Positions 36,180 through 48,235 of a stretch of DNA of 64,000 nt are shown one piece after another. The DNA is taken from NCBI GenBank assembly GCA_963969595.1, contig OZ018416.1, positions 19,236,065-19,300,064 on the forward strand, given 5' to 3'. Made by a program: the position numbers and the translations under genes. The stretch comes from Neckera pumila. Lineage: Eukaryota; Streptophyta; Bryopsida; Hypnales; Neckeraceae. Numbering within the stretch: position 1 is the first letter of the stretch; every line of letters starts with the position of its first letter. The notes beneath the pieces are model-generated. The model worked only from the letters and a program-made list of their open reading frames with translations. It was not told the origin of the DNA and made no database searches.

Positions 36180-37459
36180 TTCAACTTCAATATTTTTGCA
36201 ATAATTCTACAAAAGCAATATTGCAATAGAAGAAAATGTTTCAATATTGCAATGTATTTGAAACAATTGTGTTTGTGTAAGGTAGGAGGCCCCATTTCCT
36301 TCCACATCCTAGAATTTGTCCTAATCCGTCCTAATCCGTCCTAATCCGCCCATCAAGTGTCCAAACTCCAACTGCCAGGTGGTTTTGTAGCCCTTGGATT
36401 TCTCTCTATTTTGTGTTTGGAAATGGGACCACTAACAGTTTAGGGTGCTTTTCCTTTTTGCACTTTGACCAAGAATTCTGAAGACATTTTTTTGAATTCA
36501 AGAGTTTTTTTTTTTTTGGATCTTAGACTCTCCCATTTGCCTTCCTTTTTGTCTATTTGTTTTCTACATTGGCTTCATGGTCTGCTCCACATGGCTTGAA
36601 CAGATGATTATAGGTGCTCCCACCTTAACTTACTGCAGACAAAAGTAGTTGCCACCGCACTACAACAATACTGTTTCAATTGTTTTTATTTTTTTGATGG
36701 ATGTAAATTCTTCAAAACGGCGATATCATTCATCCATGCTAGTGACGGATGGTTTCCTAAACCCTAACTCTACCGCCCGGGTATTCGAAACTGTGAATGC
36801 ACTCAATTTCGAGCTTCAAGTGCTTTCGAGCTTCAAGTGCTTTCGAATTCCAAGGTAATATGAAGAGTCTTCGGAACTCGCATTTGCTCGTTTTGTTTTT
36901 GTCTTTAGAAATTTTCCTCTGAAAGTGCCTGCATTTAATTTCCAAGGTTTTTAGGCCGAGGTGATCAAACGCGCTCGCTTGGAGTGAGAGTATTTGGTTG
37001 AGAATTATCAATCAGAATTCAATGCGGTCGAAGAGGTAGCGCGGAATATAATTTTTCTTCTTGAATAGTGCAATTCCTGTACAGTACAGTACATTGATCG
37101 AACTGTGAGAGCTCTTCGCGAGGTTCACCTTTCGTGGACTGCATTTGCTTGAATCGTCTTGCCAGGTGCGAAAATTTTGTTTGAGATTTAAGAATTTCTG
37201 CAAGCGTTTTAGCAATTTGGTGTGGATTTGGTTGTGTGTATTGCTAGAGTCTCACTATTCTTTGAATAACCACACACTATTGTTAATCATGTTTTTCTTT
37301 TTCTACTAATTTGTATTTGATGTTCTGTTAATGATGATATATCGCTTTGTCTTAGAATTCTGATTAGGTTTAAGCTTGTAAAGTCATTGATAGCTTTTGC
37401 GCGTCCAAACGAGAGGGACTCAGTGGCTTTAATTTTTGTGAATTACTGATCGTTGTGCT
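36180..37459 (+). promoter_or_regulatory. Upstream region of ELP4 (promoter/5' leader, unresolved)
   Basis: The base composition shifts here from AT-rich repeats to more balanced DNA. Two short local tandem repeats: 10-bp units GTCCTAATCC (about 36,318-36,347) and a 17-bp doublet containing CGAGCTTCAAGTGCTTT (about 36,807-36,845). No TATA box or transcription start can be fixed by eye. Open frames in this interval have no domain. Confidence 0.4.
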
Positions 37460-40259
37460 TTGCGGGAGTTTTTGGAGATCAGATTTGTCACTCGTGAATG
37501 TTACTCGGAGGCTGCTAGGTCTGAGGTTGATGTTATGCGTTCTAGGTTCGTGGTAGGCGAGACATCATTGGCCGCAGAAGCAATGGAGATGAAAGCGGGA
37601 AGGAGCTTCGTTAGGAAGGGAGGTGCCGCTGGTGCAGGGGGGTATTTACAAGCGAAGGGCGTCAGACCTGGTTCTCATGGCGTTTCTCTTGTGTCTTCTG
37701 GGCTCGATGACCTCGATCATATCCCCCTCCTTTCTCCATACATTCAGTTGATGTCATGATAAATTCAGTCTTTCCTATACTAGTTTGAACGTTATTTCGT
37801 TCTCAATTCAGTTCATGTGAGCCTTTTTGTGTCCCTTGCTTTCCTCTTGTCGATGATTCTTAGAAGGTTCTTGTCACGAAGACGCCTTAATATGTACCTA
37901 CAGATTATTGGTGGCGGGATTCCAGTGGGGAGTTTGGTCATGATCATGGAGGATAATGAAGCGCCTCACCACATGTTGTTGATACGTTATTTCATGGCTC
38001 AAGGTCTTGTGCATTCGCAACCTTTACTTTTCGCTAGTCCTTTGCCGTCTCCTCAAGCTTTTCTCGGGACATTACCAGCCATAGCTAGTGCTAGAGACAG
38101 CAAGAGCCGGTCGATGGGACCGAAGGACAGCAACCACCAGGTATTGTTCTACTTGTTCGATTCCTCATTGCGGTAACATGAAGAGTACAGAAGATTAAAT
38201 TTAGAGCCGCGGTCTTTTCATGTTCTTGTCCATTTCCTCTCATTTGATAGAAGAGCTAGATACTGCGATGAATTTTGATGGGCATGTCCTTGCAGGATGA
38301 GTTGCGAATCGCATGGCAGTATAGACGTTATTTGAGTGAACAGAAAGCTTTGGAAGAGCGGCGCTTACGACAACAAGAACTCACTGCTTCGTCTTGGGCC
38401 CCATCCTCGTCATCCTTCAATAATGCCGCTGCAGGTAACCCTAACCCCAAACTCCTACGAATCGTCCCTCTTCTGTTCCATTTTGCAATTTGCACGTTAT
38501 AGTGAGAATTCTGGAAAACCCCGAAAGGATCGATTGACCCGGATTGGGCTTCATGATTTTTTAGCACTTTTGAGTGGGTCATACAAAGACTTTCTTTTGT
38601 TCAAATTTTATTCTATCTTTTAACCAACGTATGCAATGCGCTTCAATGATCCTGGAGATATAATATTTTTGACTATATGATCAATCCAATTGGGCATTTT
38701 TTAACCATGTAATTTTGGTCCTTTGGGTTAAAGCCAGACATGACGGTTTCTCTTTGGAACCTCACTTAGCAAGCTAGGTTGTTTTGCGTCTCCTGCATGG
38801 ATGGTCGTTGTCTTTATTGTGGATTTGAGTGATTTCTGCTCAATAATTAGACGGTATGTTGTGGTGGTCGAGACCGGAGTCTTCTTTCCGACTGGACTGG
38901 ACAGGTGAGAAGTAGGCAGCATAGACATGATCTTTCTGCTTCTTTGTGCAGGTGAATCGTACGAGTATTGCAATGATTTTGACATGCGGAAGCCTTTGGA
39001 GCGTTCTCTATTGCTTGGAGCTAAGTGCGAATCATTAGCTTCGGGTGCACATCTTGGGGGCCTTCTGGATCAATGCAAGGATTTTGTTGGGAAATTGGAC
39101 AGGTTTGGATGTCTTCTACTGCATAATTTCCAAATGATGTTTGGTGTCATGATGTAGAAAGGAGTTCAGTGTAGGTTGGTATCACGTCACTGTTAATACC
39201 GCAATTTCTGTGAATAAATACAAAATTGATACCGCGAAGAGGCTGCGAAGTAGGAATGTGATCTGTCACGGAGACAATACATAACTTGTCCTGCACCTCG
39301 CAGGCCAGTTGGAGGGATGCAGACAGTGGGGCGATTGGCTCTGCAATCTCTATGTGCTCCTCAGTGTATGCAGTCTTGCACGGTCTGGAATTTTTTTCTA
39401 TTCCTCCAGCACACACGTTGGTTAGCTTTTATCTGATTATGCTTACCGTTCCTCCGTAATTCGTTCGCTGACTTTATTCGGTAATTCAGTAATTTGAACG
39501 CTGTTGGTGCATCGTGTTGCAGGATTGGGAGTTACTGGCATTTTTGCAAGCTCTCAAAGGAATTGTTCGGGCCTCAAACTCTGTGGCAGTTATCACGTTT
39601 CCTGCATCTTTGTTGAGACCTACGATGGCTATTCGATGGCAGCATTTTGCAGATATTCTGGTGTCTGTGGAAGCTGTCCTTGGTGAGTAGTGTTTCTGCC
39701 TGAAACAAATTTCATCATTAATATTGTGAAGTCTTGAGCTCATGTGAAGAGGTTTAGCTGCTTATCACTGGCGGTTGTACTTGATGCAGACGAAGATAAA
39801 GAGATGGCTGGGATGCTAACAGATTATCAAGAAATTGTGGGCTTCCTCCGTGTGCACAAGCTGTCCTCTATGAACACTCAAGTATGTTTTCTTTTTGCTG
39901 TTCTGAATTTAGATGATCGTAGCAACATTCATAGCCATTTTGCATCCTATTGCTCAAACTGAAGGCGATTTGTCATTGTTACTGAGTGATTTAGTTATAT
40001 TGACAGGATGCAATCTGGTTTTGATCTTTCATGTTTAAGTTTGTACACTTTATATTGATACGTCTTTTTTGTTATGCAGGTTCCCAATGTTCCCAATGCC
40101 AACGTTCATACGATGAAGGTTGTCAGAAGGAAGAAGCTAAGTTTAGAGCGCCTACAATTTGCACCCGTGGATGCAACCTCAGGGGACTCTGGAAGTGGGA
40201 GTGCAGCAAGTCTTCTGTGTGGTCAACCAGCTAACGCTCCCTCAAAATACGACTTCTGA
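37460..40259 (+). CDS. ELP4: Elongator complex protein 4 (ELP4)
   Basis: RecA-fold subunit of the Elp456 ring of Elongator, which acts in wobble-uridine modification of tRNA and is implicated in transcription elongation. Eight exons: 37460-37718, 37902-38140, 38296-38434, 38952-39102, 39304-39382, 39523-39682, 39790-39881, 40080-40259; they join in frame to 432 codons plus TGA. Family marks: GRSFVRK and GVRPGSHGVSLVSSGLDDLD (exon 1), IIGGGIPVGSLVMIMED and APHHMLLIRYFMAQGLV (exon 2; the degenerate P-loop region typical of ELP4), ELRIAWQYRRYL (3), CNDFDMRKPLER (4), VGRLALQSLCAPQC (5), SVAVITFPASLLRPTMAIRW (6), DYQEIVGFLRVHKL (7), and a C-terminal tail ending APSKYDF (8). Introns 2-7 are GT-AG; intron 1 appears AT-AC. 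The exon 5 donor (ACG|GTCTGG) is weak but the only phase-compatible one I found. The true start may be the ATG at 37,535 or 37,583, nearer the conserved region. Looks intact. Confidence 0.93.
37719..37901 (+). other. ELP4: ELP4 intron 1, probable U12-type AT-AC intron
   Basis: No GT-AG pair joins the conserved ...DDLD of exon 1 to IIGGG of exon 2 in frame. An AT-AC pair does: donor C|ATATCCCC (U12 consensus ATATCCTT), branch-like GCCTTAAT at 37,884-37,891 (consensus TTCCTTAAC/T), acceptor CCTAC|AG at 37,901. The branch adenosine lies about 11 nt from the acceptor, as U12 introns require. The junction gives LDQIIGGG, matching the family. Confidence 0.75.
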
Positions 40260-42361
40260 GCTGTTTTGGGAAGTCATTTGTCCTCGCTGGGAAGCTATGA
40301 CCGTCAACGAGATTGCCTGGTGGTACTGAAATTCAACCAGGGTACAATTTATATTATATGAATACTGCAATGGAATCGGTTCAGCAAAAGAGGTGCGCAT
40401 TGTAGGGGAGGGATTGCTGTTATTCTATTTGCATCTCTTTTACCAAAACAGATAATTGAACTCGATTCCGTTCGAATTACAACTGCTGATGCCTGATGGT
40501 CAAGGCTAACATTACGATGTGCTGCAGGGACGCAATCAAAACCAAAGGGAGCTGTCCAACTAGCTTATACATTCAAAACTGGTTGCGAGAGCGAACCTGT
40601 GATATAGCTCCTATCCACCTCGTACAAGTTATTGCAATTTTTCCTTCTCGAGGAATGTTGGCCGGCTTTCAGGGCTACGTGATTGTCTTCAAGTGCACGG
40701 TTTTCTGAAGAGTTCTGTAAAAAGTCAGAGATTTTGAGGCTGTTGCTTTTTGTATGTTCACGCCTGACAAGATAACAATTGTTGTGAAATTTATTTGGTA
40801 GGTTGTTTTGAGTTTCGTGGCTGCTGGCAGCGTGAAGTAGCTCTTTGTCAGCATGTCTCCTTAAGCATGAGCAAATTGAAATATACATATTCAGCGACCT
40901 GTTGGTGTCATAGTTCAGTTCATTGATTTATTACCGAACTTTTGACCTAAAAAAACTAAAATATGCCACCGTTTGACGTTCCGACCTGCTATTGATGCTT
41001 TTGTACCTGCCGTTGCTGAACAGTTGCCGTTACCGATCAGAATATCCTCATCACGTGATCGTGATATATTGGCATCAAGAAACGTGCGAACTTTATCAAA
41101 TTTTCTACGAAAATCAATGCTCGGTAGTGTCAATACTTCACTGAACTCCTCTGACTCTTATTCAATACGGCTTTCGACATCAAAAAAATTAAAAATGCAT
41201 ATAAATTTTATTAATTTTTTATACTTATTTTAAATTGAGTATCCATGCAAAGATGCTAGTCTCCAGTACTTTAAGTCTGTGAGCCGTGGGAATCACTTTA
41301 AATATGGTTTTTGACTGAGTAATGTGAAAGTACAGCCTCATTATGAGCGCTGGGGTGGGAGGATGGTTTTTTTATGACAAGACTGAACTTTCATGTCATT
41401 GGACATGGCCTCAATGGCTGGCAGCGTTCAATCTTGCCCAATCAAGGGTCTTAAAAGAAGTCACCATAACCCTAAAGGCCAGCATTATGCTCAAGATTAT
41501 GCTCATGACTTCCATATCCAATGTTTAATTCCCACCTACAGATAGGGACCGCACAATGAAAGACTTAAGCATTGCAAGCGAAGGTCAGTTTCGAGACAGA
41601 ATCATTTGTAATGTTTGAAGCTGAGGCCTGGTACGAACCGCCCAAGAGTACAACGAAACATAAACATCCAATTAAGTGCTTCCAAGTATCAAAGAGAGGT
41701 AAGAGATCGCCATCTCATTCTGCGAGAAAGAAGATAAACAGTGTACCTCATACAGGTGATAATGACTCCTATTAATGATCTTTCGCAGATAAAAGCCACA
41801 ACTAAGCTACAACTGCATGACCTGCCCAACAAAAGTGAGCGAACTGTGCATCCGGAAGGCCTCCTCCTGTAGCCAGTGATTGGTCTCTGGAGTCAGAGTT
41901 CAAGTGTTCTTAACAACGAAGAGAGGCAAGAGATCGCCATCTCATTCGATATATTCTGGGAAAAGAAGAAGATACACAATGTACTTCATACAAATGACTG
42001 CTGTTCATAATGAATCCTCCGCAGATCAGAGCTACTCCTGCCCAACAAAAGTGAGCGATCACTCAGGTAAGACGTCTCTCTGGAAGGCCTCATACTACAA
42101 GCTATTCAGATCGAAGCCAGTGATTGGTCTCCGGAGACACAAACCTAGAATGGAAAGCTTCCAAAAAAAATTTAAGAATCATTAATTTTCCTGACAGGGA
42201 GCTCCTTTCATACATGTACACAGACCGCCACTGGATGGCGCGCGACGAGTTGATCTCTACAAGCCGCATCGCAGTCCGGGCGAGGTACCCAACGTGAAAG
42301 AAAAAACTACGATAACAAATGCTACATAAATACATAACGCTTGAAATCCTTCCATAGCCAG
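40260..42361. other. Convergent intergenic region between ELP4 and the LBD gene
   Basis: Holds the 3' ends of both genes, which point toward each other. No clear polyadenylation signal can be fixed. A local duplication of about 230-240 bp at about 41,690-42,130 is listed separately. Open frames on both strands (40,496-41,528) have no recognised domain. Confidence 0.5.
41690..42130. repeat. Tandem duplication, period about 230-242 bp
   Basis: GAGAGG(T/C)AAGAGATCGCCATC at about 41,693 recurs at about 41,922; CCTGCCCAACAAAAGTGAGCG at about 41,821 recurs at about 42,036; GCCAGTGATTGGTCTC at about 41,873 recurs at about 42,117. Between them are AAGAAGATA, GTAC and CATAC blocks in the same order. 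It lies just 3' of the LBD coding region and may be within its 3' UTR. Confidence 0.75.
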
Positions 42362-43405
42362 TCACGTCCACAGCTCCGTGAGCTCCGCGTTGTCCACGCG
42401 GTGGTATTGCGTGGGCCTGTAGTGATCCCGGTAGTGGTTTTGAAGCTCAGGACTGTAGTGATCCCGGTACTGATTTTGAAGCTCAGGGCTGTAGTGATCC
42501 CGGTAGTGATTTTGAAGCTCAGGGCTGTAGTGATCCCGGTAGTGATTTTGAAGCTCAGGAGATTGCGGCTGCAGTGGAGACGACATTCCCTGCTGATGAT
42601 GATAGTGCATAGAATCGGAGGTGGAATGATCCGGGGTGTGCATCCGCATGCACACGATCTCCGCATTGGCGACCGCTAACTGGGTTTGCAACTGTGCAAC
42701 TTGCTGTTGCAGGGAGGATATGGCGCCCACACAACCATAGACTGGATCTCGTACTCGCGCATCGGCTTCGTATACCATTGAGCTTACTGCGTCGCCTCTA
42801 GCATCCATTGGTAATTCCTGCTTGACACCAAGTTCATGTATTTATTATCAGAATCTGCTACCTCATCTGAAGAGCTTGCAAAATACGCTCAACCTCTTTT
42901 TAATGACCTTCTGAAAAATGACATTCTAGAACATCCTGCACGCTTGCCACTGTACCGATGGCTGTAGCACAGTTGTCTCACGAACATCCAAACTACGCAA
43001 TAGTGAAAAAGTTATAAGACCCCAGGGTGTAAGGGTAAAGCGATATGAGTGTAGATGGACACAAAGTAACACTCATAACGTGAAGCCAGCTAGAGGAGCT
43101 GGAGAGATGCTCCGGGACCATTAAATAATTTGTGTTTTTTTCTAAAAATACTCAGAATGTGCTGCCTAATCTGAAAACTTTGCAATACAAGGACACGAGA
43201 AATGGTGGAGGTGAGCATGATCAATGCGGATTTAGAGTCTTACCTGGAGCATTTTGTTGACGTTGGCAGCGCCGAAGACCTTGTGGACGTTGGCGAACTT
43301 CTGAGGCTCATCGGGAGGGAAGTAGGGCGAAAACACACAATCTCGCGTGCATCTGCGCCTCAGCAACTTGCAAGCAGCACACGGTGACATGCCCGACCCC
43401 GTCAT
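42362..43405 (-). CDS. LOB-domain (LBD/ASL) transcription factor, class I
   Basis: Plant-specific DNA-binding regulator, expected in the nucleus. Two exons: 43,244-43,405 and 42,362-42,817 (minus strand), with a 426-bp GT-AG intron (GTAAGA...GCAG) at the phase-0 position after KMLQ, the usual place in LBD genes. The 205-residue product starts MTGSGMSPCAAC. Zinc-finger-like C block CxxCx6Cx3C at residues 9-23 (CAACKLLRRRCTRDC); FSPYFPPDEPQKFANVHKVF; GAS block FGAANVNKMLQELP at about 44-57; then VRDPVYGCVG and a coiled coil (ISSLQQQVAQLQTQLAVA, about 87-104) that marks class I. Odd: the stretch between ELP and DAVSSMVYEADAR reads MDARG where orthologs usually have a Q/R-rich VxQR segment. The C-terminal region has four 12-residue repeats SPELQNHYRDHY (residues 140-187). 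The gene appears intact. The exact subgroup cannot be named from this alone. Confidence 0.93.
42416..42562 (-). repeat. 36-bp tandem repeat, four units, within the LBD coding exon
   Basis: On the + strand the unit reads GTAGTGATCCCGGTAGTGAT then TTTGAAGCTCAGGGCT; 36 bp, so the frame is kept. Units are almost identical at DNA level (one to three changes each), which suggests recent expansion. It encodes SPELQNxYRDHY on the minus strand. Confidence 0.9.
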
Positions 43406-46160
43406 TGCAGATTTTCTAGCTCCCCCACTAAAATATACTTTGTCAAAGTTGACACCTTTCTATCTCCTTGCGGCTATCTCGATAAAACCGATCTTCTCTC
43501 AACCACCCCCGTCATTCCAGGAAATCTAAAATGTGGCGCAGTTCAAAGACTGAATATGGCGCAGATCAAAGACTTTCCGACAGTCCCTGCAAGCGCATAA
43601 GTGCATGGCCGTGGAAATAGTTTGCAGTGGTGTTGCGCTCCAGATTGCTTGATCTGTTGTGCAGACGGCGCTCGTGCGAACAATAATTACTGGAGCCAGA
43701 TCAGTCAGTTACGTTGCTGCAACGCATCAAAACCAAAAGAGAAACCAAAGTTAGACCAAAACCTATTCAAAGAGATCTCTACAGAAGATCAATGGCGAGC
43801 TTGGCGAGCTTCAAAGACTGCAAAGGAGTCGGAGTCAATCCCTCTGAAGACTGGAAGGTATAATCTAACCCAAATGAAGACTGTGTCTATGAGAATGGGA
43901 AAGGCAGTATAAATGCAGTACGATAGTAATGGGCTTGGCGATGGAATTTGCATGGGGTACAACTACAGAAGCATGCCAAAATAATCACATTCATGGAGAG
44001 GGAAGTCGTCCGGAAGCCGGGGTACATGAACCCGACGAGACAGGAATTGGACGACAATAATAGAAGGTTCTCTCGATGACGGCTCGGATGAAACCCCCGA
44101 GCTCATCATCAAAATCCAAAACAAACGTGAGAACTGCAACGACAGTGGCATTCGAAATAGAGTTCCATCCTTTCTTTTTGGGAGCGGAACCTCGGAAAGA
44201 CCGAGAGAAAAAGGGAATTCAAAATTGGGTCCTACAACCAAACCGCGTTGTCGGCGGCGTTTTCGCTACCGCACATGCAATATCAGGGTCGGTATCCCCG
44301 GGAAAACCTGAGTGAGCTAAACTAAGCAGGAGAATAATACGGGCCCCACGGAAGCAGGCATGTGCATGAACTGACAATAACCATTATGCGAATAATAATA
44401 CTAATACTCTATTCCGAGCAACACAGGACCATGATCGTGAATACATTACGATGCCAGGGCGAAATCTCGACTCAGAATTGAAAAATGCACTGATTTTGAT
44501 CGAGGATTGAAGACAGATTAACATTCAAGACATGTACTTCTGCAACCCTCTAGCTATTTCTAGAAATCAGCTGCACTACTGCGGACTAGGTCTGTTATCG
44601 ATCAACCCCAGTCCCCAGGTGCCAATCTCGACACATGGCCAGCATGCAAACGAGAGTTGATTGCTGACAAGAATCAAAGGCACATCTGCCCACAATCATG
44701 TTTGAGTTTACATTCACCTGCTTCAGCGATCCTCGGGCGGAGGCGGCATATTCGAGGCCTCCGTATCTGGTATTCATAACATGACCCAGTGTTCGAAACA
44801 TTCTCTTCTACAGTTGTGTGGAAAGATATTATCGACCTAGCTAGCTTGCTATCCACCAACATTGAAGCTAGAAGCTCAGTGGAAAGCTAAGCTAGCTACT
44901 TATAAAAAACCGTGTGCCTCTATTGCAGGTACTCAGCCATTCCGATCAGAAGGCTGCAAACATGTGTTCTAAACATGCAACATTCTCTTCCAAAGAGTGC
45001 GGAATTAACACCGAAGCAATTGAAGGAGCTTAGTTGAAAGCTCGCTACTTTATAGTACCCTGTGCAACCAATATGACAAGACTGAACATACATACCGATT
45101 CGAGATGCCATTTTTCTGTACGAAATTTGCTTCTAGAATTATTTCCACCCAGACTACTAAGGTGGGGGTAACATGATCCGTACCTGACTACTGTATGATC
45201 ATGACTCACGTCGGAGGCTCAAAGTGGTCTTCAGCAAAGCAGACTGAGGCAGTTCCATCAAACATGAGCTTTAGACCAGCATTGGAGGTACGTGCATTGA
45301 TTCCCACGACTCTGACTTTCTACGAGCTCTCTGTCTATCGTATCAGTAAATTTAACTTGCACATGACACTTGTTACCCAGTGCCCAAAACCGAAGGCCAA
45401 TGGTGACGGAGGAATGATCACTTTACTGGAGCTAGCTCTTTCACGTTACACGCTTGGAGGAGGTCAGAAGTGGACTTGGAGGCCGGGGTCAACCAACGGC
45501 CGTCGAGGGGATCATGATGGGCTGCTCATCTCCTACCGGCTTGTCCGGAGGGGCTTGTCCATGTCAGGGCAAGAGATATTGTGGTCATGTGGGGGTCTTT
45601 AAGCATTGCGAGGCGTTGCAGCTGCTGCTGCAACTGGGACAAGCAAGCAGAATCATCACCAGAAGCAGAAGCGGCAGCATGTTCAACCAGTGCAGACGAC
45701 AGGCCACTGCGGACAAGAGTTTATTGAATGTTCAATCACGTTGCGTTGCTGGTGTACCTGCTTCCAGGCCACCCACTTGCGTGCATTGCATCTAACTTGT
45801 ATATCAATTGAATCTGAGCGACCTGATGATGATCTTGAACTGCTCTCGTCCTCGTAACCCAAATTCTTGCTTCACGGCTTGATCGACTTCTGCCGCATGC
45901 TCCTCAGGTATAGTGTGAAAATTATGTCCTTCTAGTGTGAATTTTTCTGCCCCTCTACTATTCTTAACTTTTTCGAATTCTGCCATCATTCCCCTGGCAC
46001 GTTTAGTGTCAGATCGTGTCAGCCTCTGCACGCACCTGACTACACTCTTCCTTCTGTTTAGAGTTGCTTTCTTCATTCATCCTTTCAAGTTATTGGCAAT
46101 GTATTTCATCCTTATTGACCATTCCCCAAATGCTGTACCCCAAAGTAAACTCCTCTTTAT
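43406..46160. other. Upstream region of the LBD gene, no second gene recognised
   Basis: GC content is higher than in the outer parts of the window. Several open frames exist (43,601-43,912; 43,963-44,241; 45,195-45,602; 45,804-46,076) but none has a motif I know. A diverged direct repeat at about 44,795-44,915 and 44,980-45,070 shares CATTCTCTTC, a GAAGC block and GGAAAGCT...GCTACTT. The region may contain the LBD promoter and 5' leader. Confidence 0.4.
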
Positions 46161-46162
46161 TA

Positions 46163-46247
46163 CTTCCTCCGTTTGGGAATAGTGTATGCATTCTCACTAG
46201 TGCTGATTGCCTTGTGAAACGGATAGACTTTTTCCAAAGGGAGGGAG
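46163..46247. mobile_element. Stowaway-like miniature element, 85 bp
   Basis: TA at 46,161-46,162 and 46,248-46,249 flanks inverted ends CTTCCTCCGTTTGGGAATAG and, on the other strand, CTCCCTCCCTTTGGAAAAAG. Ends of the form CTCCCTCCGT next to TA are the hallmark of Stowaway (Tc1/mariner) miniature elements. Very short, so probably internally deleted. Confidence 0.75.
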
Positions 46248-46249
46248 TA

Positions 46250-47400
46250 TGATTTCTAACATTCTAGAATTTCCCGCAGCTCACTATCGTTGACTGTCAG
46301 TACCACACATCGTAGTAATTAATCCCTGAAAAATTTAGGACCCAAGGTAACGTAGTAGCTCGTTTAAGCTTGAAGAGATTTCGTGGAGCTGGCTTTATGT
46401 TTGTCTGCAACTGACTAAATAAGCAGAATAAAGAGATGAAGAGAGAGAGTGTCCAGTACTACTCCTCACGTTGCCTTTAATTAAGGCAACTGTTGGAGAG
46501 GATTTCCGGTCCGCCTGGACCAACACAAGGTCTGAGCTCGCTCTGACTGCAGCTACCATCCCAGTGCCTGTGGTCAGATCGAAACCTAGCTCCCCACCCT
46601 GCCAATCGCGTGAGTTTGCCCTTAGTCAGACTGATCGAGCGGAACCCAACCCCAAATTCCGACAAGACGGCCATGACTCTGGGACTGCCAAACTGAGGAG
46701 CTTCTGCGGCTGCCATGCCATGCCGGCCGCAGGGTGATCGAGCTCCCCGGCCGGCCGGCCTTTCCTTCAATTCCCCTCCCCAGACCAGCGCCATGCTCGC
46801 TCGCTTTCTCTCTCTCTCTCTCTCTCCAACTTGAGGGAGGCCTGCTCTTGGTCACTCCCAGGCGGAACCATGCAGCGAGCATCAGAGAGACGGAAGACAC
46901 GTATTGTCGGCCCAGGGCTGTACGAATTGAATTTGGCGCAGTAGCACGCACGTCGGTGACTGTGCAGAATCTGGAAATTGGGAGGCCGGGGGAAGTAGGA
47001 ACTACTGTGACGTTACGAGCAGCAAGCTAGAAAGGAATTTGGTGAAAGGAATTTCATTATGTACAGTAGTTGGCTTCAAGCTAGCCAGTTTTTTTTGCCG
47101 CCGCAGTCGGCCTCGGTCTTCGTGAACTCCCCAAATGCTTCCGCGTTCTTCTACGCCTAGCCTGGTGGGGCTCAGTGCGGCAAAACCTTGGGTGTTGTGC
47201 TTCAAAGGATCTGGCATTCCGGCAATCCGGCCATGGTGGAAAAGTGGAAAAGGGTGGTGGCCAGTACGTAGAAAGGCCCTGCTTGTTGTATCAACCAACT
47301 CTTGTTGCGAGGTGAGGAGCTTTTTAAAAGAAGGGCTTTACTTTAAGCTGGGTTGGTGGGGCTAAAAGCGCTCCTTTCAAAGGATGAGAGGATCTATCTG
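46250..47400. other. GC-richer region with CT microsatellite, no gene recognised
   Basis: A CT microsatellite at 46,804-46,827 lies among GC-rich DNA (GGCCGGCCGGCC at about 46,750). CT runs are common in plant 5' leaders, so an unrecognised transcript is possible. Open frames on both strands at 46,471-47,365 overlap each other and show no domain. Confidence 0.4.
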
Positions 47401-48235
47401 CACCTTGGCTCGCAAAAGTTGACACCTCTTCTAAAAGCACGGGTTTTTATTTCATTTATTGCAGGGAGTGCCAAAAGCGATTTTCACTGTAGGGAAGAAG
47501 CTATTTACATCCATGGAATAGATGAAATCTAGTATATAGTAGAGATGAAATTTTAATTTTTCATCCCAAAGAATATACAATCATCCAAAAGAATGTACAT
47601 TCATCCAAAATAGAGTGATATGGTCCTCAAATTTGGCAGCATTTTTTGGTTTTATCTTCTAGAGCAGGAATGTATCGCCAAAATATTATTTGAGAAAAAA
47701 AATCATCGCTTTTCAACAAAAAATCGCTCAAAAAAAAAACCTTGTCGCTCTTTTGGTTTCTTCTTTTGGTTCTTTTGCTCTCTGGTTGATTATGCTCATA
47801 ACTAATTGGCGATTATGCTCATAATTGGTTGTTGATTTTTCAAAATAGAGTGATATGGTCATAACTGGTTGGTAATTATGCTCATAACTGGTTGTTGATT
47901 TTTCAACGCTAACGGGGCACCCTCCTATTGGCAACCCGTCACCGTTGCCATTATAAATTGCAATTTATAACCTTCTTTCCTTTCAACTTGCTTCCTACAC
48001 CCTTGGATCATGAAGATCAAAGGTTGTGATTGGAAATTCACAACCGATTATGTACAATATCCAATTTGCCGCTAGCGTGGCTCATCGGTTATCTAATATA
48101 TAATCCCTTCTTTGTCTAGCTGTTAAGACTTAGCTGCTTTGTACTTGGTTTTGTTTTCGTTTAATGTGATGGATTCTCCTATTTAAATTATATATATATT
48201 TTTATATATTTATATTGACACCTTAGATTCTATCC
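47400..48235. repeat. AT-rich region with short duplications
   Basis: Positions about 47,780-47,905 contain repeated GATTATGCTCATAACTGGTT and GGTTGTTGATTTTTCAA blocks, and AAAATAGAGTGATATGGTC occurs at about 47,606 and 47,844. No gene recognised. Confidence 0.55.

Noticed and set aside
42341..42679. Plus-strand open frame rich in VVIPV repeats
   Set aside because: It is antisense to the 36-bp repeat of the LBD coding exon.
43202..43387. Plus-strand 61-codon open frame
   Set aside because: It is antisense to LBD exon 1, which encodes the CxxCx6Cx3C block on the minus strand.
45195..45602. 135-codon open frame, among the longest in the window
   Set aside because: No domain, no splice context, an overlapping frame (45,454-45,795) is equally open, and GC is higher here so chance frames are longer.
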